In this document: positions 11,268-20,912 of the stretch, in pieces
Position numbering within the stretch: the stretch's first letter is position 1
Layout: each line of letters opens with the position of its first letter
Source of the DNA: Antedon mediterranea
Taxonomy: Eukaryota > Echinodermata > Crinoidea > Comatulida > Antedonidae
Length of the DNA: 64,000 nt
Direction: 5' to 3'
Assembly (NCBI RefSeq): GCF_964355755.1
Contig: NC_092680.1
Location: 2,147,001 to 2,211,000, forward strand
Translations under genes and position numbers: made by a program
Notes under the pieces: generated by a model
Told to the model about the DNA's origin: nothing
Database searches by the model: none
What the model saw: only the letters and a program-made list of their open reading frames with translations

Positions 11268-14200
11268 ATGGATAATGTACCAGAAATACCAGAAGATATT
11301 CTCATCGACCTAATTTCGTAAGAGAAATAGCATTTTTGGTTCTCTATACCTTCCTTGATGAGGAGAGAGGGAGGTGGAGAGCTGAGGCTAGCTCAGCTTG
11401 TCTTTTTCCTCTCTCGACTTTGGTAGTCTGCAGCCACCAGCGGCCAATATTTCAGAAGAAGAAGGTTTTTATAGAGGCGCTTTTTACACCACCACCGCTA
11501 TTGTAAACATACAGTATTATTTAGATTAATGATAATAATAATCCATGAATTACAAATTACATAAAAATGGTATATCACATAAATAATAAAAAATTAAATT
11601 GAGGTGTTGCTATATGTATGTATGATCAAATTTACGCATGAAATTCATTGTTTGACTGTGTGCCGATAAAAAAACTTGACATTAGACACTCGGTCGGTCA
11701 ACCGTGCTAATTATCGCATTGTATCAAACAAATGTAATTACTAATTATTATTTATATTATGTACTTTAATATATAAATGCAATAATTGTATTATTTTGTC
11801 TTTCAGCCGTTTTCTGTTAAATGTGCCATCTGTAGAACGCAATAATCTGATTCGTGTTTGCTTTCAAGTTGAACTTGCTCATTGGTTTTACCTCGACTTT
11901 TATCGACAAGAACAGCCAAGCCGTCTTCCTGGGTGCAGGATTGTAGATTTTGCCAAAGCAAATATCCTTTACTGGTTTTATTTTACTCTATGAATAAACA
12001 AATCAGTTTACCATGAGTCATGTTTAGCATGTTAAAATTATCGAACCAGTGAAAAATGAGTTTAATACATTGTTTACTGACCGGGTATTTATATTACATT
12101 GCCATGAAAATTATTTCTGCTTGTGTGATTGAATTAAAATTACGTTTCGGTAGCCTACTGTAAAAAATAGGGAGTTTTTGCATCATGAGGATGGTAAACA
12201 AAGGGGACAGTAATTAACATTGTATGCCAAAGAGTTGACACATAACTCACTGTGAAATACAAATTGTTCCATGTTTTAACCTTAACTTTGCACACTTTTC
12301 CAAACCTGTCCATATCTCATAGAACACGCAGAACGAACTGAGGAGATTTTGGCTGATTGGAAACAGTACAAAATGAGTGTGCCTACCTATGGCGCCATCA
12401 TTATGGATAAGGATTTAAAACATGTAATTATTAAATCCATTTATTACAAATTGAAGAAACAAATGTTTATGTTGTCATGTTGTCAGTGGGAAGCCAGTGC
12501 CAATGTACTTAATACATACCATTCAAATAGGCGTGATATAAAGTTCTAGATCAGGCACATGTACATTGTAATGTAATGGGTACATGGCTTTACATCCCAT
12601 CTAAAGGACAAGTGACAAGTTATTGAGTGAGAATCTTGTCTAAAGCTCTGTCTACACTATCAAACTTTATGTGACAAAAAATGTGATGTGCCCACATATG
12701 GACATGATGATGACGATATTTAAGCATATCACTACCATATTTGGGCACATCACACTTTTTTTGTCAAACTAATTTGATAGTGTAGACAGAGCATAAGGAT
12801 ATAGCACATTATCTCCAAATCCCTTACCATTACGCCATATTAATCTCTCAGTACCTATTACATAATATTCATAATTATAATAACTTTTGTTGGTTTCTTT
12901 AGGTTTTATTAGTTCAAGGGTTTTGGTCTAAATCAAGTTGGGGATTTCCCAAGGGCAAGGTGAATGAGGAGGAAGCCCCACATGTGTGTGCAATACGTGA
13001 AGTAAGTAACAATATGTTTCTCACTTCTGATGATGAAATAATTGCGAATGAGAATAATTTGTATAGTAGGTCATGGTGTGAATCTAAACCATAGTTTTTT
13101 AAACAAAAAAAATCTTTTTGATAATTATAATTATAAACAGTTTCAGGAGCGTTAATTGTGAAATAACATGTTTGTTTTGTGAAAATATTGTTTAATTTCA
13201 GTTATTTTAGATGATAATTCTCTAGACTAAGCCTAGCTAGCCCTAGGCCAAAATCATCCAGATTTTCATGGAGAAATAACCAATTTTCTGGTAGGCGGGG
13301 ATATGCATTAAAAATCGGGGAAAATCGGAAAAACCCGCTAATTTCGGGTAACTTGGGACCCCTGAATACAGGACAAATTTAGTATGTAGGATATAGTTGA
13401 ACCCCTATTAAGACGACACTTGCGGGACTGAACTTAAGAGTTGGTCATAGGGGTTAAAACATATTGCCCTTCGTTTCAAGTGTCCTCTGAATAAGAGGTT
13501 CTTCTGTGTGCAGTTTAAAATCCATTAATGTATTATTTTTGTTAGAACTGAGCATTATAGTATCATATATGCTATACTTTATTTACTGTTTTTTGTTCTT
13601 TGCTTGTAGGTAATGGAAGAGACGGGATTTGATATAAATGATTTTATAGATGAAGATCAGTATATACAATTAACTATACATGACCAAGTTGCAAGATTGT
13701 ATATAATAACTGGAGTTCCATATGAAACATCTTTTCAACCAAAAACTAGAGGAGAAATAAAGGTATACAATCTATTTCAAATCTATCACATAGGTGATCC
13801 CCCCCCCCCCCCAAATTTTGACAATTTTAATGCAAAAGATAGGACACTAATATCAGTACGGCACCTACAATTTGCATTTTTAGGCCATGCCCCCTCCCCC
13901 CCCCCCCCCTTATTTCATAATCCTGGATCTGCCACAGATTCATACAGTCATGCCAAAAAAAAATCAATTTCAGGTCCATTAAAGAGAAATTCATTACACA
14001 TTCTTTACTTAATTAACGCCCTTTTCTCGCTAATGAAGTAACATTTTTTTCAGGAAATCAAGTGGTTTAATTTAGATGATTTGCCATCACACAAGAAAGA
14101 CAATGCACCAAGAGTTAACTTAGGCCTGAACCAAAATAATTTCTTTATGGTTATGCCTTTCATAAAGTAAGTTATAATATTTCATTCCATATTTTATTTA

Positions 14201-15279
14201 AACATAACCATGAAATGAGTACTATCAAGTACTGCACAGTTACAAAAACATATCAAAATTAATTATTAAAATATTGGGTTACCATTTTGAGGTCACTGTA
14301 TAATGGTTCAATGTCTTGGTTCCAACCTGTAAAGCTCTGTCTACACTATCAAACTTTATGTGACAAAAAAAAATGTGATGTGCCCATATATGGACATGAT
14401 GATGTCATATCACTACCATATTTGGGTATATCACTATCATACTTTTTTGACAAAATAGTTTGATAGTGTAGACATATATTAAGAGCACATCTGATATGTT
14501 TTCACATAACTTTTTTCAATAGACAATTGAAAAAATATGTAAACAAGAAACGATCACAGACAAAAGCGGCAGAAACACCGCTAGATAGCCTCTTACTAAA
14601 CGCTCAAAGCAAACAACAAGTTCAAAAGGTGGAACAGCAAAATTCCCCCGTAAAACCGTCAAAAAATGGCCCACAAGAGACCAAGCAGCTAACTGATAAA
14701 CAGAGGCAACGCCAACAAAAAGCCTTTGCTCTCAAGAACCAAAGTGAGTTCTCGCAATACCTCAAGTTCCGTGACTCTACTGATGGTAATAGTAATGGAA
14801 CACCTGGCAAGAAGCAGGGAGTTCAGAACCAAAGGGGGTCAAGAGGAAGAGGGGCTCAGCTAAAGCAATATCAGATTCTGGTAAGTGTTAGAGTTTTATT
14901 ATTACAATTACAGATATTATGTTTTTACTTATTTAGTTGTTTTATTGTATTCACACTCCAATCCACACCAATTAACTCATGTTTATATAAAGCTCTGTCT
15001 ACACTAGTTTGACCAAAAAAGTGTGATGTGTCCACATTACATGTTCACCATTAATTTATACACTATTTATTGACTCCATTTCAAAGTTCCAATACCTAAT
15101 TTCAATCAAGAATAAACTTTAATGTTTTTATTTTTTAGACTAGAGATAAAAAATCCAAACAAGATGGAGATAGCACACCTACTAAAGATGTGACACCGAT
15201 CAGGTTTTATGCAAAGGCATTCCTTAACTTTGAGATCAATCGTGAAGAAATTATGGCTGCTTATGATGGGCTGTTATAA
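11268..15279 (+). CDS. DCP2: m7GpppN-mRNA hydrolase DCP2 (decapping enzyme), 8 exons, 398 aa
   Basis: Exons 11268-11317, 11807-11961, 12296-12423, 12903-13001, 13610-13762, 14054-14166, 14523-14880 and 15139-15279 sum to 1197 nt, in phase throughout. DCP2 removes the 5' cap of cytoplasmic mRNA, in P-bodies and with DCP1. The N-terminal regulatory domain reads [37 protein letters not shown] and [20 protein letters not shown]. The Nudix domain opens with [19 protein letters not shown]. The Nudix box is G129-K-V-N-E-E-E135..R143-E-V-M-E147-E148-T-G150-F, with all catalytic acidic residues present. Box B follows ([14 protein letters not shown]) and then KKYVNKKR. The C-terminal tail is disordered and Gln/Lys-rich and ends [19 protein letters not shown]. 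Exon 2 to 3 needs an AT-AC U12 intron. Human DCP2 is 420 aa. Confidence 0.96.
11690..11707 (-). repeat. Isolated copy of the 23-bp minisatellite unit
   Basis: In DCP2 intron 1, TCGGTCGGTCAACCGTGC is the exact reverse complement of 18 bp of the unit repeated at 15799-16005. Confidence 0.8.
11962..12295 (+). other. DCP2: U12-type AT-AC intron of DCP2 (intron 2)
   Basis: The 5' end ATATCCTTT (11962-11970) equals the U12 donor consensus. CCTTAAC (12280-12286) matches the U12 branch-site core about 10 nt before the 3' end. The intron ends ..TTGCACAC (AC at 12294-12295). Joining 11961 to 12296 keeps phase 1 (A|TT, Ile) and gives [17 protein letters not shown], parallel to human FAKAVFSHCPFLL. In-frame stop TAA at 12283 rules out an exon start upstream, and there is no AG between 12258 and 12295. 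Confidence 0.92.
12642..12793 (+). mobile_element. Palindromic MITE copy 3 (near full length)
   Basis: In DCP2 intron 3. It starts AAAGCTCTGTCTACACTATC and ends GATAGTGTAGACAGAGC. It is a good reference copy, about 150 bp. Confidence 0.92.
13380..13515. repeat. Worn DNA-transposon-like fragment
   Basis: In DCP2 intron 4: AACCCCTATTAAGACGACAC..CATAGGGGTT..AGTGTCCTCTGAATAAGAGG. The wording recalls Tigger/pogo-type terminal repeats. Related fragments are at 35385-35525 and 43150-43315. Confidence 0.4.
14331..14480 (+). mobile_element. Palindromic MITE copy 4
   Basis: In DCP2 intron 6, about 40 bp before the exon 7 acceptor. Left end AAAGCTCTGTCTACAC; the right terminus is partly lost (GTGTAGACATATATTAA). 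Confidence 0.9.
14989..15045 (+). mobile_element. Palindromic MITE copy 5 (left-end fragment)
   Basis: In DCP2 intron 7: AAGCTCTGTCTACACTAG, then a collapsed arm with GTGTGATGTGTCCAC. The right half is missing. Confidence 0.75.
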
Positions 15280-15289
15280 AAACACTACT

Positions 15290-15410
15290 AAAGCTCTTTG
15301 TACACTATCAAACTTTATGTGACAACAACATTTGATGTGCTCATATATGGACATTATGACCATATTTGGGCACGTCACACTTTTTTATTCAAACTAGTTT
15401 GATAATGTAT
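15290..15410 (+). mobile_element. Palindromic MITE copy 6, 10 bp after the DCP2 stop codon
   Basis: AAAGCTCTTTGTACACTATC at the left, AACTAGTTTGATAATGTA at the right. It lies in the likely DCP2 3' UTR. Confidence 0.88.
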
Positions 15411-15798
15411 TTACTATTATTATTATTACTATTACTCCCTCTTCAAGTATATCCCTGCAAAGCTAAAAACACACCGACATCATTTCCGGATTTTTTTATC
15501 CCAGTGTAAAATTAACATTCATGTATTGTTTATAAAATTGTAAATATAATTATTGTACAATCACAAAAAACAAATACATATTTTATACGTAAAAAACACA
15601 AAATAATTCATGTAATATTACTATCCTGCTGCCTCTCATGCTATTTGAGATTTTCAAAGAAATTGTATGTGTATATAAATGCAAAAACATCTTTGAAAAG
15701 TAAGACTTATTTTTGTTTTAAGCACAAACAAATGTATAGTTGTATTTTTATATGTTTGCACTTTTCTTACTAAAGTGTTTATTACAGTTTAAACTAGG

Positions 15799-16005
15799 CA
15801 CGGTTGACCGACCGAAAGTGGCATGGTTGACCGACCGAAAGTGGCATGGTTGACCGACCGAAAGTGGCATGGTTGACCGACCGAAAGTGGCACGGTTGAC
15901 CGACCGAAAGTGGCATGGTTGACCGACCGAAAGTGGCATGGTTGACCGACCGAAAGTGGCACGGTTGACCGACCGAAAGTGGCATGGTTGACCGACCGAA
16001 AGTGG
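15799..16005. repeat. Minisatellite: nine tandem copies of a 23-bp unit
   Basis: The unit is CA(C/T)GGTTGACCGACCGAAAG + TGG. Copies 1, 5 and 8 have CAC; the others have CAT. Apart from that one C/T site the copies look identical. All three minus-strand frames are open because 23 bp is not a multiple of 3; this is repeat, not coding sequence. Confidence 0.97.
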
Positions 16006-17166
16006 TTCATCGTTTAATGATTTTGACCCTCGGTTGCCAATAGAAATATACATGGTTGCCTTTATTATCATTTAATTTGTTCTATAATGTTTAACACTTA
16101 GTTTACAAATTAATTATGCACAAGGCCGATGAAAGTCTGGATATCTATTTTTTCCATCAATAGTAAATTAATTGTTAAAATTAACCTGCTTATTTTAAGA
16201 CTTTTCATTCATTATAAATAATGTCTCCACATTTTAATACATTTATATTAAATAGAAAAATGCTATGTTATTTCAGTATATCTGTATCTGATCAGCTTTA
16301 TTTTTATACGTTGTGCATAATATTATTTTATCTTGATTTGCCTAGCTTTTGTACTGCTTTGTTTTTAATATTTACAGTACTATGCAAGTTAAACTTATGT
16401 AAGTCAGTACGGAAAACAGCCGTTTTACTGTAAAAGTTTTATCTTTATCTCTGTTGAATGAATGTCAAACAGTTTAACAATAGAATGTATATTTGATTCT
16501 ACTTTTTAGTAAATTTGAATCATTTATTACTAGTTTCTATAGGACAATAGTATTAATCCATAATATTATATAGTAATACTTGTTATATAAATATCAGTCA
16601 AAGTATGTACAGTACAACAATGCAATGTATTTTATAGCAAAACTTCTTTAATTTGAATGCTGTAGCTATAAACAGTGTTATATCCATAATCATCTGTATT
16701 ATCAAATCTATGTATTTTGTCAGGTATAAAATATTTTGATTCTTTCTCTCCCCCCCCCCCCCCCCCAAAAAAAAACAAAAACCAAGCTAGCGAAATGATC
16801 TCCTCTTGTGACTCATAAGCCATGCCGGCATCTTTTTTCTGTGTAGTTGTCATAACATTGCACAATAACCTGTTCAGTAGGTATAATTGTATACTTCTTC
16901 AAAATTACTAATAGCAATAGTGTTCTGTTAAGTTACTGTTTTAGTATTAATTTGCAATGTCTTGTCTAAAACCTGTGTTTTATTCAACATAATATTTCAC
17001 AATAACTATACATCTTAAACCCTTTTAGTGTAGGTATAATTTTATACTTCTTTTGAATCTGGTTAAAAGCAATAAAAACAATAGCAATAATGTTCTGTTA
17101 AGTTTTAATTTGCCTTGCTCACATTATGTTTTGTTTTTATTATTGCATTAGATGAAACTCAAGATA

Positions 17167-17172
17167 AATAAA
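17167..17172 (+). terminator. Candidate polyadenylation signal of DCP2
   Basis: AATAAA in AT-rich sequence downstream of DCP2 on its strand. Other hexamers nearby make the choice uncertain. Confidence 0.35.
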
Positions 17173-17890
17173 GTTTATAAGATGCTCAGTCTTTGGTGAA
17201 TTATGATTATTTACAAGTCTTCATCTCGCAAACGAAATTATGATATGTACTTTTTTAATTACTGATAACTGCTATAAGTCAATATTTGTATGTTTGAATA
17301 GATGCAATATAGGATAATAATTTTACAATTATTTATTTATAATGTGCTTAAGAGAAGATAAAGTTTAAAATTGTCATGGGCTTTACTGATGGTTTTATGT
17401 TATTATATGCATTCAATAATCGAAATGAAACATGAACATTGATTCAAAAGTTATTTAATATTTTATTTTTCAATCAGTGTATCTTAGTTACTGTTAAAGC
17501 ATTACAAATAGTTTATACAGCATAGATACAATATAAAACTTCCTGATGTATAGAACGTGATGATGATGACTTTCTGTTGAACCCTGTTACAAGACTTTCT
17601 GTGCTACCATGAGTTGAAATTGTTGCTTTGTGTCCTACATAAATGTCATAACACACTGCATGCCTGTTCTCCAGCTGAGCTCAGAATTGTATATCATATT
17701 TTCCCTTTGTTTGTACATCTTCACAAGAAAGGGCATTGCAGCTTGAAGTTTTTCATTATCCAGTTTTCTGTGACTGCTCACCATACATGCACAGAGATAT
17801 AGTAATTTTCTCTCTATTATAGTTCTGCTTATCGAGTGATAATTATAAAAGCCGTTCTATTATGCAATCTAGAAGTTTAGGCCTTGCAAG

Positions 17891-18166
17891 CTATGCATCG
17901 TTGAATTCATCTGGCTCTGAGGTGTCGATTGCCTGGACAGTCGGAAACTGCGGTGCAGTTGATGGATCGTTCAGCCTATCCAAAAATGAATTTAGCAATC
18001 TTTTGTTGATATGATCAGTTTGGGTAATTTTTCGTTCCTCCTGTTGATCTCCATTCTCTAAAGATATAGACTCACTTACTGCAGGCGATGGTGAGTGACC
18101 ATTTACAGTGTGATTTTGGCCATTTGTTAGGTTGGCCTGATTCATGTTCCGTTCATTGTTTTCCAT
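17891..18166 (-). CDS. Unrecognised small protein, 91 aa, single exon
   Basis: Starts at ATG 18166; an in-frame TGA at 18196-18194 shows that the ORF does not extend upstream. Residues 1-45 are Asn/Ser-rich and polar (MENNERNMNQANLTNGQNHT..). A more conserved-looking part, KITQTDHINKRLLNSFLDRL, could form an amphipathic helix. The C-terminus is acidic (QAIDTSEPDEFNDA). There is no signal peptide, membrane segment or known motif. I do not recognise the family. It is divergent from the C9orf85 homologue with 393 bp between ATGs, matching the head-to-head pattern of the other genes here, which supports it as real. It could instead be a chance ORF; transcript or orthologue evidence would settle it. 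Confidence 0.6.
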   Translation of the reverse strand: MENNERNMNQANLTNGQNHTVNGHSPSPAVSESISLENGDQQEERKITQTDHINKRLLNSFLDRLNDPSTAPQFPTVQAIDTSEPDEFNDA

Positions 18167-18559
18167 TTTGTTGCTGTGATACTTCCGCAAAAGTCATTGG
18201 AAGAATTCATTTTTAAATGAACCCACATATGCAAATACATACTTGTAATAGCTGTAAGTAATAATAATAATTTGCTGTTAAATTAAATGATATATGTTAA
18301 AATTTATTTTAAAATGATTTAATAATACAGCATATGCAAAGTAAGCATTATTGAAACTAATTATTTTCCTTTATATTAGTAATTACCCCCGTTTATAATG
18401 GTTGCTTCTCAAATAAGAAGAGTAGTTAAAACACGAACAACCAATCATATTAGGGGTTTCCCCGTTTAAAGGTTTCCCTTTTGCATGTGTTGCACAACAA
18501 AACAAATTGTTTAATAACATTTTCACGTTTCAAGTTACACTTTGTACCTTGTTTCTAGA
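18167..18559. promoter_or_regulatory. Divergent promoter region, 91-aa gene / C9orf85 homologue
   Basis: 393 bp between start codons, AT-rich. No defined promoter element stands out. Confidence 0.45.
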
Positions 18560-19628
18560 ATGAGTACTCAGAAAGGTAACACCAAAAAGGCTGGTAGTCA
18601 AAAGTACAAAAATAGGTCTGCTTTCAAGAATGATTTACATGACACAAGTCATAAAACTAAACAGTTAAACACTATGGAAATCACAGGGTTATGTCCACGT
18701 TGTGCAGATATGATAGCATGGAAGATAAAGTACAAAAAGTACAAACCACTGACACAGCCTAAAAAATGGTGAGTGTTTTTCTTTTTTATTATAAATTTCA
18801 GTATTTACTTTTGTAATCTTGGATTTCAAAGGTACATGAGGAAGAATAAATATTTATTCTCAAATTTGTAGATGAAAAAATAGTGTAACATTTTTGCATT
18901 TGTTTTTGCCTTTGTTTTTGCCTAAAGACAAATGTGTTTTAACTATTGCTTTTTCAATATATTACAGCACAAAATGTCAACAAAGGACTGTGAAACATGC
19001 ATATCATATAATTTGTATAAAATGTTCAACTGAAGCTAAAGTGTGTGGAAAATGTGGAGAAAGTGGAAAAGAAATAAGAAGGTATACATACAATAATACA
19101 GAAAAAATATAATATTATTATACTATTTTTAATTGTTCAAGTGTTTACCATTATTATTTATAGAAGGACTGACAGCAAATTATTTCTATGTTTTTTTTGT
19201 ATTATTAGACCTAGTACTGTATTACACATCTATTGATATAATATTTTAGAATTTATTTATATGTTAATTTTATGATTGTTTAGTAATTTTAATTGGAGTA
19301 TATCTTTAATATATAATATATTTCTTTATAATACAGCCACGGATTGAGTTCATCAGAACAGGCCTCAATGGACAGTCAATACCAACAAGAATTAAAAATG
19401 TTACCAGAGAGGAAACGACGGGCATTTTTAAGAAACCAAGAGCTGTATGAAGAAAAGGACAAAGACGAAACTCAAGAGGGCACATCTGGTAATGATACAG
19501 AATTGTATAATGAAAATGATACAAATGAATACACAACTGATAATGATATTGATGAATTAAAGGAACCGGAGAGGGATATAGACGAATTAGGGGAGAGTGA
19601 AAATAATTTAGAAGAGAAAAAAGATTAA
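18560..19628 (+). CDS. C9orf85: C9orf85-like zinc-binding protein (DUF2039 family), 3 exons, 204 aa
   Basis: Exons 18560-18768, 18968-19081 and 19337-19628, both junctions in phase 2, total 615 nt. The start MSTQKGN..GSQKYKNRSAFKND parallels human C9orf85 MSSQKGNVARSRPQKHQNTF.FKND. Four CxxC pairs follow: C45-C48 (CPRC), C70-C73 (CTKC), C86-C89 (CIKC) and C96-C99 (CGKC). They probably bind two zinc ions. KIKYKKYKPLTQPKKC and QQRTVKHAYHIIC are the family signature. The third exon is less conserved and becomes very acidic (repeated DIDEL, EPERDIDELGESENN). The function of the family is unknown. A poly(A) signal AATAAA lies at 19632-19637, only a few bases after the stop, and another near 19679. 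Confidence 0.92.
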
Positions 19629-19807
19629 AACAATAAATTTTAATATTCAGGGAACGTAGTAGCCGCCATATATGACAACAAATAAACAATTTTGAGTCTT
19701 GCAAACTAAAAGGGGGAAAATATTATTTACTTTGCTAGAGCTCGGCTTCCGAGTAAAAATGTATATAAAGTAAAATGTGCACCCCCATTAAAACACTCTA
19801 TGGTCAT

Positions 19808-19922
19808 AAAGCTCTGTCTACACTATCAAACTTTATGTTACAAAAAAATGTTATGACATCATCATATATAGGCACATCACATTTTTTTGTCACATAAAGT
19901 TTGATAGTGTAGACAGAGGTTA
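19808..19922 (-). mobile_element. Palindromic MITE copy 7
   Basis: AAAGCTCTGTCTACACTATC to GATAGTGTAGACAGAGGTTA; shortened core. Confidence 0.9.
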
Positions 19923-20234
19923 AAACACAGTCATTTCTTTATGCCTGATACGATAGTCCCACTCTCATGATTATCGCAGGAGTCTACAACAGTGTCATCT
20001 GAATGTTAGACATGAATGAAAATACTACACTCTTTTTCATATATCATAAAATTTATTCAGCATATTTAATTATAGAAGAACTATACCATTTTTAATTGTA
20101 ATTATTACAATAATATAACAGATGTTGTCACCATCACAGGTGAACACTGGAAATGAAGTAAATAAATACAGACACAACCACAGAAGTTTGAGTTTTTTTT
20201 AAATGTCATGGAATATTATTTGTTATTGTTATCT

Positions 20235-20377
20235 AAAGCTCTGTCTACACTATCAAACTAATTTGACAAAAAAGTGTGATGTGCCCAAATATGGTTGTGA
20301 TATGACATCATCATGTCCATATATGGGCACATCACATTTTTTTGTCACATGAAGGTTGATAGTGTAGACAGATGTTA
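20235..20377 (-). mobile_element. Palindromic MITE copy 8
   Basis: AAAGCTCTGTCTACACTATC to GATAGTGTAGACAGATGTTA; full core. Confidence 0.92.
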
Positions 20378-20706
20378 AGAAAATTATGGCAAAACATGCT
20401 TGTTTGTTTATGGTAAAGTATTCCATACAGAAATATCTCCGAGTCTCAAAACAATAAATGACAAAGATTTTTAGTTAATATTTCCATGTAAACATGCAAC
20501 TATCAAACTGCTAGGAAGCACCAGTTCTAAAATTAAATCTTTTATTTCGGAATCTCTGGTCCATAGGAAGTGAAATTACGTATAAGTTAATTTTAAAAAA
20601 TAGGATAGGATGTTTTATCAGGCTAGTAAAGGGAAATCAAACAGATTTATATTGATCCAACTTCATCATTTCGAGAATTGAGGTGCTAAACATATGGCCA
20701 CATTGA

Positions 20707-20730
20707 TAAAGCTCTGTCTACACTATCAAT
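20707..20730 (+). mobile_element. Palindromic MITE left-end fragment (9)
   Basis: Only AAAGCTCTGTCTACACTATC plus a few bases remain. Confidence 0.7.
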
Positions 20731-20912
20731 TGAAGATAAGACTGTTAGTGCGCAAATGTTGCATCCACAATAAAGCATCAGTTCACACTTGTAGATCTGA
20801 CAAATTCATAACGCTCCAACAATGTCTGATGTATCTTTCCATCAATGAGAAAACCAAGGCTTTTGAACAACAATCTTGTAAAACATACATCATTGTGATT
20901 GATTGAATGTTA

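Larger units (their letters stand above)
15280..17890. other. DCP2 3' UTR and DCP2/91-aa-gene convergent region
   Basis: No gene. Holds MITE copy 6 (15290-15410), the 23-bp minisatellite (15799-16005), a poly-C/poly-A run near 16750-16780, and possible polyadenylation signals for DCP2 (AATAAA at 17167-17172, with an earlier one near 17074). If the distal signal is used, the 3' UTR is about 1.9 kb and includes both repeats. Confidence 0.6.
19629..20912. other. C9orf85-TIMM44 convergent intergenic region
   Basis: No gene. Contains MITE copies 7 (19808-19922) and 8 (20235-20377) and a MITE left-end fragment (20707-20730). Confidence 0.6.

Noticed and set aside
11971-11976. GT donor CTG|GTTTTA for DCP2 exon 2
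   Set aside because: It gives phase 2 and joins no downstream acceptor in frame; the AT-AC pair restores phase and family sequence.
12321-12323. TAG acceptor before AACACGCAGAACG as the start of DCP2 exon 3
   Set aside because: It would drop the conserved IFQTCPYLI block and no donor of matching phase exists.
13613-14041. 142-aa ORF reading through poly-C runs after DCP2 exon 5
   Set aside because: The conserved part ends at the 13762 donor; the rest is intron with C homopolymers, which may also hide assembly errors.
15748-16071. Three overlapping minus-strand ORFs with repeated SVGQPCHFRSVNxATFGR peptides
   Set aside because: They are a by-product of the 23-bp minisatellite, which keeps all three frames open; no splice or start context.
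16632-16865. 77-aa minus ORF with a poly-Gly run
   Set aside because: The Gly run is a C homopolymer; no conserved features.
19306-19704. 132-aa Tyr/His/Leu-rich minus ORF
   Set aside because: Antisense shadow of the third exon of the C9orf85 homologue.
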